Shown piece by piece: positions 36,926-45,029 of a DNA stretch of 64,000 nucleotides (position 1 is its first letter; each line of letters begins with the position of its first letter). The notes beneath the pieces are model-generated. The model was not told the DNA's origin, did no database searches, and saw only the letters and a list, made by a program, of their open reading frames with translations. The DNA lies in NCBI RefSeq assembly GCF_028369295.1, contig NZ_JAQMYP010000043.1, positions 26,524 through 90,523 of the forward strand, given 5' to 3'. Source of the DNA: Streptomyces sp. HD. GTDB lineage: Bacteria; Actinomycetota; Actinomycetes; Streptomycetales; Streptomycetaceae. Position numbers and translations under genes: made by a program.

Positions 36926-37081
36926 AACCTAGGGTGGTCGTGACCAGCGGCTGCCTTACAACCAGGGTTCTCACCGGTACGGATGGTTCATGGGCCGGCC
37001 TGCCGCTTAACCCGTGACCCCGCCGACGTCGTGGCGTTGGCCACCCGGCCGGCAACGGCGAAAACTTGGGAAGGGGGCCCG

Positions 37082-37693
37082 GTGGAGGTCAGCGGTGTGC
37101 ACCACGCCTACCGCCGTCGGCGCGAGGTCCTGCGCGGGGTGGACCTGCGGCTGCGCGGCGGGGTACTGGCCGGGATCGTCGGGGAGAACGGGGCGGGCAA
37201 GACCACTCTGCTGAAGATCCTCTCCGGTGAGCTGCGCGCGGATCGCGGCACGGTCCGCCACGACGGCAGGTTCGGCTACTGTCCGCAGGCGGCCGTCCTC
37301 AACGACGCGCTCACCGTCCGTCAGCACCTGGAGTTCTTCCGGGCCGCCTACGCACTCCCCGACCTGCACCGCGCCGAAGAAGTGATGGACCGGCTGCACT
37401 TTCGCAAGTACGACCAGCAGCAGGCCAAAACGCTCAGCGGCGGCACCCGCCAGAAACTCAACCTCACCCTCGCTCTGATGCACGACCCGCAGGTGCTGCT
37501 GCTGGACGAGCCCTACCAGGGCTTCGACTGGGAGACCTACCAACGCTTCTGGGACCTGGCCGCGCTGCTGCGCCAGGAAGGCCGCTCCGTCCTGGTCGTC
37601 TCCCACCTGGCCTACGACACCGCCCGCCTGGACGAGCTGTGGCGCTTGGAAGACGGCCTCCTGCAGCCTGTACAGGAGGCGTTGGTCTCATGA
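37082..37693 (+). CDS. ABC transporter ATP-binding protein
   Basis: The GTG at 37082 sits five bases behind GGGAAGGGGG and fits the family start (VEVSGVHHAYRRRREVLRGV); the frame is open further upstream. Length is 203 residues. Walker A is GENGAGKTT, the signature LSGGTRQKL and Walker B VLLLDEPYQGFD, with VLVVSHLAYDT as the switch His. Its stop overlaps the permease ATG as ATGA. It probably powers export by the next gene's product, with divergent control shared with the terpenoid fusion gene. Confidence 0.88.
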   Translation: MEVSGVHHAYRRRREVLRGVDLRLRGGVLAGIVGENGAGKTTLLKILSGELRADRGTVRHDGRFGYCPQAAVLNDALTVRQHLEFFRAAYALPDLHRAEEVMDRLHFRKYDQQQAKTLSGGTRQKLNLTLALMHDPQVLLLDEPYQGFDWETYQRFWDLAALLRQEGRSVLVVSHLAYDTARLDELWRLEDGLLQPVQEALVS

Positions 37694-38520
37694 AGGGTCA
37701 CGGCCACGCAGGGCTGTTTGTCACCGCGACCCGGTACGCGCTGGCCGAGCATCTGCGCAACCGCTTCGCGATGGTTCTCATCGCCGGCTTCATCCCGCTG
37801 TGGACCACCCTCGCCTACCTTTCGATCCCCAGCACCCGGACCAGATTCCAGCTCAGCGCCACCAAGGACATCCTGACCCCGGCCGGCAACCAGCTCACTG
37901 AAATCACCGGTGCCCTGAACGCCGTCACCCTGATCATCGGCTTCATGATGTTCGCCTCCGCCTTCGCCGGCGGCAACTTCGACCGACGCCTCGCACTGGC
38001 CGGCTACCCCCGCGCCCACCTCCTCCTCGCCAAAATCACCTCTCTCACCCTCGCCTCGGGTGCCGTCGCCGCCTACGCCACCGCCCTCACCCACCTGCTC
38101 TGGACCCCCGAGCAGCCCCTCTTCCTCGCCGCCGCCCTGTTCAGCGCCGCCATGACTTACGGCGCCATCGGGGTCGCCCTTGGCTCACTTTTGAGGAAGG
38201 AAGTCGAGGGCATGTTCACCATCGTCATGATCAGCGTCATCGACCTCGCCCTGCAGAACCCGATCGCGAACTCCGGCTCCGACAGCCCCGTCGTACGCCT
38301 GTTGCCCTCCTACGGGGCCATGCAGGCCAGCACCGCCGCCGGCTTCTCCACCACCGCCCTGCCCAGCTACCTCGGCATCCAGCTGCTCTGGTTCATCGCC
38401 GCCGCGCTCATCAGCCTCGCCGCTTTCCATCGCCGCACCCGCAACACCCTCCCGACGCGCACCCACATCCCCCATAGCCGACACACCAAGTTCAGCGCAG
38501 CAGACTCCGAACACGCCTGA
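37690..38520 (+). CDS. ABC-2-type transporter permease
   Basis: A protein of 276 residues with about six hydrophobic helices (FAMVLIAGFIPLWTTLAYL, NAVTLIIGFMMFASAFAGG, ITSLTLASGAVAAYATALTH, YLGIQLLWFIAAALISLAAF). The pattern of a large loop after helix 1 and paired helices fits ABC-2 permeases. Translation is coupled to the ATPase. The substrate is unknown; the nearby terpenoid fusion suggests a lipid-like product. Confidence 0.85.
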   Translation: MKGHGHAGLFVTATRYALAEHLRNRFAMVLIAGFIPLWTTLAYLSIPSTRTRFQLSATKDILTPAGNQLTEITGALNAVTLIIGFMMFASAFAGGNFDRRLALAGYPRAHLLLAKITSLTLASGAVAAYATALTHLLWTPEQPLFLAAALFSAAMTYGAIGVALGSLLRKEVEGMFTIVMISVIDLALQNPIANSGSDSPVVRLLPSYGAMQASTAAGFSTTALPSYLGIQLLWFIAAALISLAAFHRRTRNTLPTRTHIPHSRHTKFSAADSEHA

Positions 38521-38610
38521 TCAGCCAACACTGCTCCGGGCCGGGAAGCCAACGTCCCCGAACGCCGACGTCAGCCCCCTGCGTCGGCCGACGCAATCAG
38601 GGGGCCCAGG

Positions 38611-38784
38611 TCAGCTGGCGTATGCCGGCTGTCCGCAGCCCGTGCAGATGTAGATCTCTCCGGGGTAGTCGCGGATACTCGCACCCGTGGCGCTGGCCGT
38701 CCGGCGGCGTGCACGGGTGTACCGAGGATCACTGTCGTCACAGAGGACGCGGATGTCCTGCTTGCGGCGGCGGTCACGGGTCAT
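38611..38784 (-). CDS. Small hypothetical protein with CxxC
   Basis: A protein of 57 residues with GGGAGGACTC ahead of the ATG: TRDRRRKQDIRVLCDDSDPR, then GASIRDYPGEIYICTGCGQP. CTGC plus an upstream Cys could form a small metal site. It lies directly after the TnsB relic on the same strand. Function is unknown. Confidence 0.5.
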   Translation of the reverse strand: MTRDRRRKQDIRVLCDDSDPRYTRARRRTASATGASIRDYPGEIYICTGCGQPAYAS

Positions 38785-38914
38785 CGGGAGTCCTCCCTGG
38801 CACGCCCACGCCCGCGCCGAAGCGAGGAGCAACAAGTCGCCGTACGCGATTCGGGGAACCTTGTCCGTCTGCGGGGCGTGGGTGCTGGTCCGCGGGGATT
38901 CCGGCGCTGCGTTG

Positions 38915-39283
38915 CCGCCTCGCCGGGCATCCCATCCGCGCACCCGCAGGGCTCAGGACTTCCAGAACGGAAACCTGTCAACAGCTCACGGACATGTGCG
39001 GCCCGTTCGAGGACCTGGAGCCGTTCACCTTCCTGTAACTGGTCCAGCACCACCGAGGCGATCTCCTCGGCATCGTCAGCCGCTGGGCCGGGCTGGTCGG
39101 GAATCAAGGTGCCCGATCGGAGAACAGCAACTTTTTCAACGACAGGTGCAGAAGCCGGCCCCGACCGTCCTTGAGAACGACCTCATTGCCTGCCGTGGTC
39201 GCGGCCATCTCCACCACCTCGACGGCCTCCCCGTCGTGGCGAAAACGTGTTCCGACCCCCACCCGGGCTCGGGCCCCGCTCAC
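38915..39283 (-). pseudogene. tnsB: N-terminal relic of a TnsB-like transposase
   Basis: GTG start overlapping the tnsA stop as GTGA. The frame reads GVGTRFRHDGEAVEVVEMAA, then GNEVVLKDGRGRLLHLSLKK and LLFSDRAP. After a frameshift it continues DDAEEIASVVLDQLQEGERL and QVLERAAHVRELLTGFRSGS. This is the leading domain of the Mu/TnsB-type transposases paired with TnsA-like subunits in Streptomyces. The helix-turn-helix and DDE core are absent. Confidence 0.65.
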
Positions 39284-39930
39284 GCTCCCTGCCTCAACAC
39301 ATGTGCAGGGCTGAGGGGTTGGTCGAGATCTGTTTCGGAGATGATGCGCCCAAAGCAAGTGATAGACCGCGGCACGGACGTGGGGCTCGGGCCAACGGGG
39401 CAGGCACCGGACTGCCTCGTCCAGCAGGACGCCGTCGAGGCCGGCTCGGCGTAGCTCATCCAGGATCTTGGGTGAGAGTAACCAGTCCCGCCGGTAGCCG
39501 GCCAGAAAGCGGATGTTCTCCAGTTCCGCCTCCGACGGCTCATTCCAGACCTCGTACCGTCAGCAACGGGACTCCACCGCACGCCGGGTCCAGTCGAAGG
39601 TGGATGCCACCTCGGGCCGACGCAGCCGTTGACGTGACTTGACGTCAACCACGATCGGTTCCTGGCCGGTGATCAGCAGATAGTCCGGGATGTGCTTGCG
39701 GACCTTGCCCGCCACCACAGTCTTCATCGAGAACGACTGAGCCGCGATGCGGTGTACGGAGGTATCGAAGTCAGCAAACAGAAGCCTCGCCAAGTTAGCC
39801 GCGACTCATAGATCACGTGGTCACGCATCGTCGCCGACCAGTAGGCCCCGGAATAGTGCCTCTGCCCGGCCAACGGAATGTGCGCCACGAGGTCGCCGAT
39901 CCCAGGAGATCGATAGGCAATGTCATCCAC
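39280..39930 (-). pseudogene. tnsA: TnsA-like transposase endonuclease subunit, multiply broken
   Basis: Joined across frames it reads IPLAGQRHYSGAYWSATMRD, VIYESRLTW, RLLFADFDTSVHRIAAQSFS, HIPDYLLITGQEPIVVDVKS, RLRRPEVASTFDWTRRAVES, YEVWNEPSEAELENIRFLAG and ETDLDQPLSPAHVLRQGA. The restriction-enzyme-like core (PDYLL, VVDVKSR) is present. Defects are a one-base loss near 39795, a TGA at 39558-39560 where Trp is expected, and a frame change near 39320. The GTG at 39930 is the likely original start. TnsA cuts the 5' ends of the transposon. Confidence 0.7.
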
Positions 39931-40084
39931 GGCAGACCCTCGACACACTTGCCATCGCGCGAGCGAGCACTTACCACTGCGGTGGGACCATCCACGGTGT
40001 CCCCAACCGGGTGAGGCACCGTACACCCGCGATGCCCACCCTCCGCGAGGAGGGCAGGCAGAACCTGCCCCTATCACCCGAATG

Positions 40085-40175
40085 GGTGAGTGTGCTGAGC
40101 TGCAATTCTCAGCACAACGCCATATATGGCCCTGATGTGCAGTCAGCTCTGAGAATATGGCGCCGTTTTTGAGAA
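40085..40175. repeat. Repeat-rich transposon end
   Basis: About 150 bp ahead of the tnsA relic lie TGTGCTGAG (40091-40099) and its perfect inverse CTCAGCACA (40108-40116), the palindrome GCCATATATGGC (40119-40130), and inverse copies of ATTCTCAG (40105-40112 versus 40149-40156) and CGCCATAT (40118-40125 versus 40155-40162). Repeated sites at an element end are where TnsB-type transposases bind. Confidence 0.5.
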
Positions 40176-40216
40176 CCTACACTGGAGTTTGCTCGGGGTA
40201 GTCGTGGAGGTCTGCC

Positions 40217-40264
40217 ATGCCCCGAACCATCTGGTCCGGCGCGATCAGCTTCGGCCTGGCCACT
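40217..40264 (+). pseudogene. ku: Extreme 5' relic of a Ku DNA-end-binding gene
   Basis: GTGGAGG, then ATG and PRTIWSGAISFGLAT. This is the near-invariant start of bacterial Ku proteins (non-homologous end joining). The following codons (SLNYAGPRRAGAV) do not match, so only about 16 codons remain, next to the transposon end. The rest of the 39931-40390 gap shows no other gene. Confidence 0.6.
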
Positions 40265-40390
40265 TCTCTGAACTATGCGGGCCCAAGGCGCGCCGGAGCC
40301 GTCCCCCGCCGACCTGAAAATGCGACAACTACCCTCTCGCGGAACTGAGCCCGCACTCCGCCCTGGCCCACCCCGCGTCTGGACGCACGC

Positions 40391-42709
40391 GTGAGTCCGC
40401 TGCACCATCATGAAATGGGCGAAGTGACGTGGACCGGACAGGACGGTACGTTTCACTGGAACGCGGCGAAGAACTGGAGCCCGTCGGTCCCGACTGCCGA
40501 GGACGACATCGTCATCCCGGATCGCACGCCCTGGAACATACCCAGTGTCGCGCCGGGGACAAGGGTGCGCAGCGTGCGCCTGGAGGGTGGCGGGCTTCAA
40601 GGGCGTCTGCAGGTCGCCACCCACTTCACATGGCTCGGGGGCCGTGTCCGAAACGGTGTCGAACTCGGCGCCGCGCAGCTGATCCTGCGGGGTGAAGGCC
40701 CGTTGATCGAGATGGTTGGAGGTGTGGTCACCAGTGCGTACACCTCGATCGACGGAGCTGAGATCAATGTCAGTGAGGGCATGCAGCTCGTCAACACAGG
40801 GCAGTTGACGACGGTTGGCGTCTGCCGGTTCGTCTGGATCGCGGGGATGCGCTGCTTCCTCATCAACCGAGGCGTGCTCAGCGTGACGTCCGGAAAGCTG
40901 ACGCTCCACGACATGGTGACCGAGCTGTCGCACTCGACCCTCATCGAGCCAGGAGCGGTGATCAGTACGGAACGCGGCGGCTGGCTGGTCCTGCACCAGG
41001 GCGCCGAGGTTTCCGGAGGAGGTCGGCTGACCGTGGGGACCGGCTTGTACGCGGTGAGCTCGGCAAAGGTCGCGGCCGGCACCACCCTCGAAATGGGCCC
41101 CGGTACCCACCTCAGCGCCAAGCCGCCACCAGGCTTGCCGAGCGGCGTGGTCCCCGGCACGCAACTACTTGTGGTCGAAGGTGTCTTGGAATGGACGGGC
41201 GGCACCGTCGAAGGAAACGTACGGCTCGGCAAGAAGGCCGTCCTCAACGCCCATGGCCCGCAGCCCCTGTCACACACCGGTGGCCTCGTTACTCTCACCG
41301 GCAGCGGAGTGATCGCGGGCCCCGGTCTCCTCCAGGGGCACATCGCGCGACTGCGTAATGAGGGCGACCTGCTACTCAAGGGCCCACTGACCATCTCCCG
41401 CGGCAACGGCTACCTCATCGAGAACACCGGCACGCTGCGCATCGACGCGGGCGGCGGCGAGGTTCGGGACGAGGGTAACGGGATCAGCAACACCGGCCAG
41501 TTCACCATCGAGCGAGGAACACTCCGGCTGGGATCCGACTCACAGCGACTGAAGTTCTTCGCCCCGGGCACCTTGCGCGTCTACGAGGGGGCAATTCTGC
41601 GCGTCGACCAGCCGCTGGTCGTGAGCGGCGGTGCGCTTACCGGGCGCGGCCGTCTCGTCGCAGCCGTAGGGGTGCAGGGGAAGACGAAGGTGATCCCCGG
41701 GGAGTCGGCGAAGCCGGGGACCATTACCGTGGAGGGCAACTGCTCCCTCGGCACTGACACCGAACTGCACATTGCTGTCAACGGCACCATTCCCGGCACC
41801 GGCCACTCCCGGCTGCTGGCCTCCGGCCAGGTCACGGTGGGCGGACGCCTCGTGGTCGACACCGCCAGCACGTACGTCCCCGCGCTCGGCGAGGACATCG
41901 AGATCGTCTCGGGCGGCACCAACACCGTCGTCGAAGGCAGGTTCGCCAGCGCGTCTATCCCGCAGCGCGCCTCCGGGGTGCCGTTCTGGCGGGTCGTCTA
42001 CCGGGGCGCGGGCGTGCATCTGGTTGGCTCGCAGATCACCCTCGGGCTCGACATGCAGCACCCGCCTGCGGACGCGAAGCTCAAGAAGTTCGTTGCCGCC
42101 TCTCCGTACCGGTGGATCGGCTACTACCTGCAAGCCCCCTGCCACAACGGGAGTTGGAACGGCAAGCGTGCCTTCCTGGAGTCCCTGGGCCTCGGGATAC
42201 TGGTGATCTACGCGGGGCGCCAGACCGTGGGCATGAGCAACTGTAGCGTCAACGACACCACACCGACCCGTGGTCGAACAGACGCCCAAGATGCCACCAC
42301 TCGGGCCGCCGCGCAGGGGTTCACCCTTGGTAGCTGGGTCTATCTGGACGTCGAGGGCAACACGGGTTCGGCCCCGGACCCCCAGATCATCGGGTACGTG
42401 CAGGCGTGGGTGGGAGAGATGCTCCGACTCGGCTCCTTCCAACCCGGCCTGTACATCCACCAGAAGGAGGCACAGCCCCTGCACGATGCCGCCATGCGCG
42501 CGTTCACCGCCCACGGGCGGACGGACCGCCCTCGTTACTGGGTCGTCGGCGGCCCGAAGGTGGTCGACCCGGCGCAGGCCCCAGCCCGCAGCGGCGTACC
42601 CGAAGCGGTGGCCTGGCAGCAGAAGATCGACTACGCGGAGACACGCGCTGGCATCACGCTCACCATCGACCGGAGTGTCTCGGTGCTGCCAGCGCCTTCA
42701 ACCCCCTGA
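40391..42709 (+). CDS. Large beta-repeat protein with C-terminal DUF1906 (Rv2525c-like) domain
   Basis: GTG start; 772 residues. An ATG at 40415 is an alternative. Residues about 10-560 are rich in short beta strands and Gly turns (RVRSVRLEGGGLQGRLQVAT, NTGTLRIDAGGGEVRDEGNG, ISNTGQFTIERGTLRLGSDS), the pattern of a right-handed beta-helix. Residues about 560-770 are a DUF1906 glycoside-hydrolase-like TIM barrel: GLDMQHPPADAKLKKFVAAS, YRWIGYYLQAPCHNGSW, FTLGSWVYLDVEG, PRYWVVGGPKV. The barrel may act on cell-wall glycans. No signal peptide is present, so export would need another route, or the protein is a tailspike-like intracellular product. Confidence 0.75.
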   Translation: MSPLHHHEMGEVTWTGQDGTFHWNAAKNWSPSVPTAEDDIVIPDRTPWNIPSVAPGTRVRSVRLEGGGLQGRLQVATHFTWLGGRVRNGVELGAAQLILRGEGPLIEMVGGVVTSAYTSIDGAEINVSEGMQLVNTGQLTTVGVCRFVWIAGMRCFLINRGVLSVTSGKLTLHDMVTELSHSTLIEPGAVISTERGGWLVLHQGAEVSGGGRLTVGTGLYAVSSAKVAAGTTLEMGPGTHLSAKPPPGLPSGVVPGTQLLVVEGVLEWTGGTVEGNVRLGKKAVLNAHGPQPLSHTGGLVTLTGSGVIAGPGLLQGHIARLRNEGDLLLKGPLTISRGNGYLIENTGTLRIDAGGGEVRDEGNGISNTGQFTIERGTLRLGSDSQRLKFFAPGTLRVYEGAILRVDQPLVVSGGALTGRGRLVAAVGVQGKTKVIPGESAKPGTITVEGNCSLGTDTELHIAVNGTIPGTGHSRLLASGQVTVGGRLVVDTASTYVPALGEDIEIVSGGTNTVVEGRFASASIPQRASGVPFWRVVYRGAGVHLVGSQITLGLDMQHPPADAKLKKFVAASPYRWIGYYLQAPCHNGSWNGKRAFLESLGLGILVIYAGRQTVGMSNCSVNDTTPTRGRTDAQDATTRAAAQGFTLGSWVYLDVEGNTGSAPDPQIIGYVQAWVGEMLRLGSFQPGLYIHQKEAQPLHDAAMRAFTAHGRTDRPRYWVVGGPKVVDPAQAPARSGVPEAVAWQQKIDYAETRAGITLTIDRSVSVLPAPSTP

Positions 42710-43115
42710 CCCATCAGCGAAGAAAGCGTCGACCGGCTCAACTATCGTGACGTGACCGTCCGCCAGCCCGAGCGGACGAGAGATCACCCAGCTGGGCTCA
42801 CCGGCCTATCTCTGGCGACTCCATGCCCGGTAGACGCTCAACTGGCCAAGCGAAGAGCTCAGTCACACCGCAAGAGGATGGGCGGCTGAACTCGGTGGCA
42901 CCAGGGGAGGCTCGCAGCGGTGTGAATCGGGAGGCCTGCGTCGTACGCTGATTGTAGGGTCTCGTCGCTCGTGGCAGAGGCCGTGCTCGCTGACCTGCGG
43001 CTCTTCCGGTGTCTCAGGCTGGTGGCCAGCTCGCCAGTCTCACGAACGTGGCATTTCCTCGTGGTCTTGGCTGACCGTCGTGATCGGGCTACCCGACTCC
43101 GATCCGGGGGGATAG
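42710..43115. other. Gap with no recognisable gene
   Basis: About 400 bases between converging genes. A reverse frame at 42900-43080 (HVRETGELATSLRHRKSRRS) is open but matches no family known to me. No terminator with a T-tract was seen. Confidence 0.3.
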
Positions 43116-43781
43116 TCAGTGGGGTCGGGTTTGGGTGATGCGCCACAGGCGGCGGGGCAGGTGGCCTTCCTGGAAGGGGTGGACCTCGTTCAGGGCCCAG
43201 CCGTCGGCGAGGGCGTCGACGAGGGTGCGGGGGAAGAAGTGGACGGCGAAGCCTCCGTGTTCCCAGATGTCGTCGCCGTGGGCGATGCCGGCCCCGTAGT
43301 GGGCGTCGCCGGTGTGGCGAACGGTGTAAACGAGCGTGCCTCCGGGCCGCAGCACCCGGGCGACGTCGTCGACGAGGGCCTGGATCTCCTTGGTGGACAG
43401 GGCCATGCACAGCAGCATGTGCGCGAACACCGCGTCCACCGACGCGTCGGGCAGCGGTAGCGGCTCGCGGACGTCGTGCACTGCGGTGCTGACCCGCTGG
43501 TCGATGCCTTGGGCGCGGGCGGCGGCTTGCAGCTGCTGAAGGCCGACCGGGCTGAAGTCGGTGGCCTGGACGGTGAAGCCCTGTGCCGTGAAGTAGAGAG
43601 CGTCGCGGCCGTGGCCGGCGCCGAGCTCCAGTACGTCCCGTGCCCCCTCGGCTCGGAAGACGTCGGCGGCGTGGACCGCGGGCGCGGAGGGCTCCTCGCC
43701 GTACATCCCCGGGTGGGCGGCGTACGTGTTCTGCCAGTGCGCCCGCTGCGCCTCGGTCAGGTCCTCTTCGTTGCCTGTCAC
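43116..43781 (-). CDS. Class I SAM-dependent methyltransferase
   Basis: The GTG at 43781 follows GGGACGAGGACC and gives 221 residues. Motif I is VLELGAGHGRDALYFTAQGF, motif II VQATDFSPVGLQQLQAAARA, motif IV SVDAVFAHMLLCMALS, and ARVLRPGGTLVYTVRHTGD is the post-II strand. The fold is that of Methyltransf_11/25 proteins with small-molecule targets. It is divergent from the ArsR-CDF operon and its start lies about 110 bp from it, so shared control by the metal repressor is possible. Confidence 0.85.
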   Translation of the reverse strand: MTGNEEDLTEAQRAHWQNTYAAHPGMYGEEPSAPAVHAADVFRAEGARDVLELGAGHGRDALYFTAQGFTVQATDFSPVGLQQLQAAARAQGIDQRVSTAVHDVREPLPLPDASVDAVFAHMLLCMALSTKEIQALVDDVARVLRPGGTLVYTVRHTGDAHYGAGIAHGDDIWEHGGFAVHFFPRTLVDALADGWALNEVHPFQEGHLPRRLWRITQTRPH

Positions 43782-43892
43782 GGTCCTCGTCCCTGTGTAC
43801 TGGTCAGTGGGCTGAGCGTAGGCCCAAGCTCCGTGCCGCGCGGCCAATCATCCACGCTTCCGTGAATTCAGGGATTTCTGTACTGTCGAGGG

Positions 43893-44228
43893 GTGCTGAC
43901 CGTTGCTTCCGACATCGAGGTGCTGGCTCGTTTCGGCCGCGCGCTCGCCGACCCGATCCGCTGCCGGATCCTTCTCGCCCTGCGCCAGGCGCCGGCCTAC
44001 CCTTCCGACCTCGCGGACGCGATCGCCGTCTCCCGGACCCGGCTGTCCAACCATCTGGCGTGCCTGCGGGACTGCGGTCTCGTCGTCACCGTCCCGGACG
44101 GGCGCCGCACTCGCTACGAGCTCGCCGACGAACGCTTCGGCCACGCCCTGGAGTACCTGCTCGCCGCGGTGGTCGCGGTCGAGTCGGACCAGACCTGCCT
44201 CGATGCCGCCAAGGAGGGCTGCTGCTGA
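43893..44228 (+). CDS. ArsR/CmtR-family metal-responsive repressor
   Basis: A GTG start gives 111 residues. ARFGRALADPIRCRILLALR is the first helix pair, with a Cys where CmtR-type sensors have a cadmium/lead ligand. RTRLSNHLACLRDCGLVVTV is the recognition helix with two further Cys, and the C-terminus ends SDQTCLDAAKEGCC. This distribution fits CmtR-like Cd/Pb sensing. The stop overlaps the CDF ATG as TGATG, so it should repress its own operon. Confidence 0.88.
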   Translation: MLTVASDIEVLARFGRALADPIRCRILLALRQAPAYPSDLADAIAVSRTRLSNHLACLRDCGLVVTVPDGRRTRYELADERFGHALEYLLAAVVAVESDQTCLDAAKEGCC

Positions 44229-44950
44229 TGGCCTCCATATCCATCGGGCCGTCTCCGGTCCGCCGTGACGCCCTCGCGAAGCGGATACGCCTGCTGGTCG
44301 CCGCGACGATCACCTACAACGTCATCGAGGCGGTCGTCGCGCTCACCGCCGGGACGCTCGCCTCGTCGACCGCGCTGATCGGCTTCGGCCTCGACTCCGT
44401 CATCGAGGTGTCCTCCGCGGCCGCGGTCGCCTGGCAGTTCTCCGTCCGCGACCACGCGGTGCGCGAGGCGCGGGAGAAGGTCACGCTACGGATCATCGCG
44501 GTGTCCTTTTTCGCGCTGGCCGCGTACGTGAGCATCGACGCCGTACGCGCGCTGGCCGGCACCGTCGAGGCTGACCGCTCCGTCCCCGGCATTGTCATCG
44601 CCGCGCTCTCCTTGGCGGTCATGCCGTTCCTCTCGGCCGCCCAGCGCAAGGCCGGGCGCGAACTCGGCTCCGCCTCCGCGGTCGCGGACTCCAAACAGAC
44701 CCTGCTGTGCACCTACCTCTCCGCCGTCCTCCTGGTCGGCCTGGTCCTCAACGCCACCCTCGGCTGGTCCTGGGCCGACCCGATCGCCGCCCTCGTGATT
44801 GCCGCCATAGCCGTCAAGGAAGGCCGCGACGCCTGGCAGGGCAAGGGCTGCTGCGCACCCACCGCCCACACCCCGGCCCCCGCAGCAGGGACCGCCGCGG
44901 CCGTGACGGACACGTGCGGCTGCCAGCCGGGCTGCACCTGCTGCTCGTGA
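44228..44950 (+). CDS. Cation diffusion facilitator-type metal exporter with Cys-rich tail
   Basis: A protein of 240 residues with about five to six helices. LLVAATITYNVIEAVVALTA and SSTALIGFGLDSVIEVSSAA carry the Asn/Asp positions of CDF transporters; SAVADSKQTLLCTYLSAVLL and SWADPIAALVIAAIAVKEGR match helix V with Asp. The typical cytosolic domain is missing. In its place the tail has three Cys clusters (GKGCCAP, DTCGCQPGCTCCS), a likely metal sensor or scavenger. Coupled to the CmtR-like repressor. Confidence 0.85.
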   Translation: MASISIGPSPVRRDALAKRIRLLVAATITYNVIEAVVALTAGTLASSTALIGFGLDSVIEVSSAAAVAWQFSVRDHAVREAREKVTLRIIAVSFFALAAYVSIDAVRALAGTVEADRSVPGIVIAALSLAVMPFLSAAQRKAGRELGSASAVADSKQTLLCTYLSAVLLVGLVLNATLGWSWADPIAALVIAAIAVKEGRDAWQGKGCCAPTAHTPAPAAGTAAAVTDTCGCQPGCTCCS

Positions 44951-45029
44951 ACATCTCGTTGCACGGCCGCGCCCGCCCCCTCCGGTGCGCCGATACTGAT
45001 CCGGCGATCGGGACAGGGCGGGAGTCGCG

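Noticed and set aside
42859..43410. A 183-codon reverse frame ahead of the methyltransferase
   Set aside because: Its first part is the shadow of the methyltransferase 3' end and the rest shows no family resemblance.
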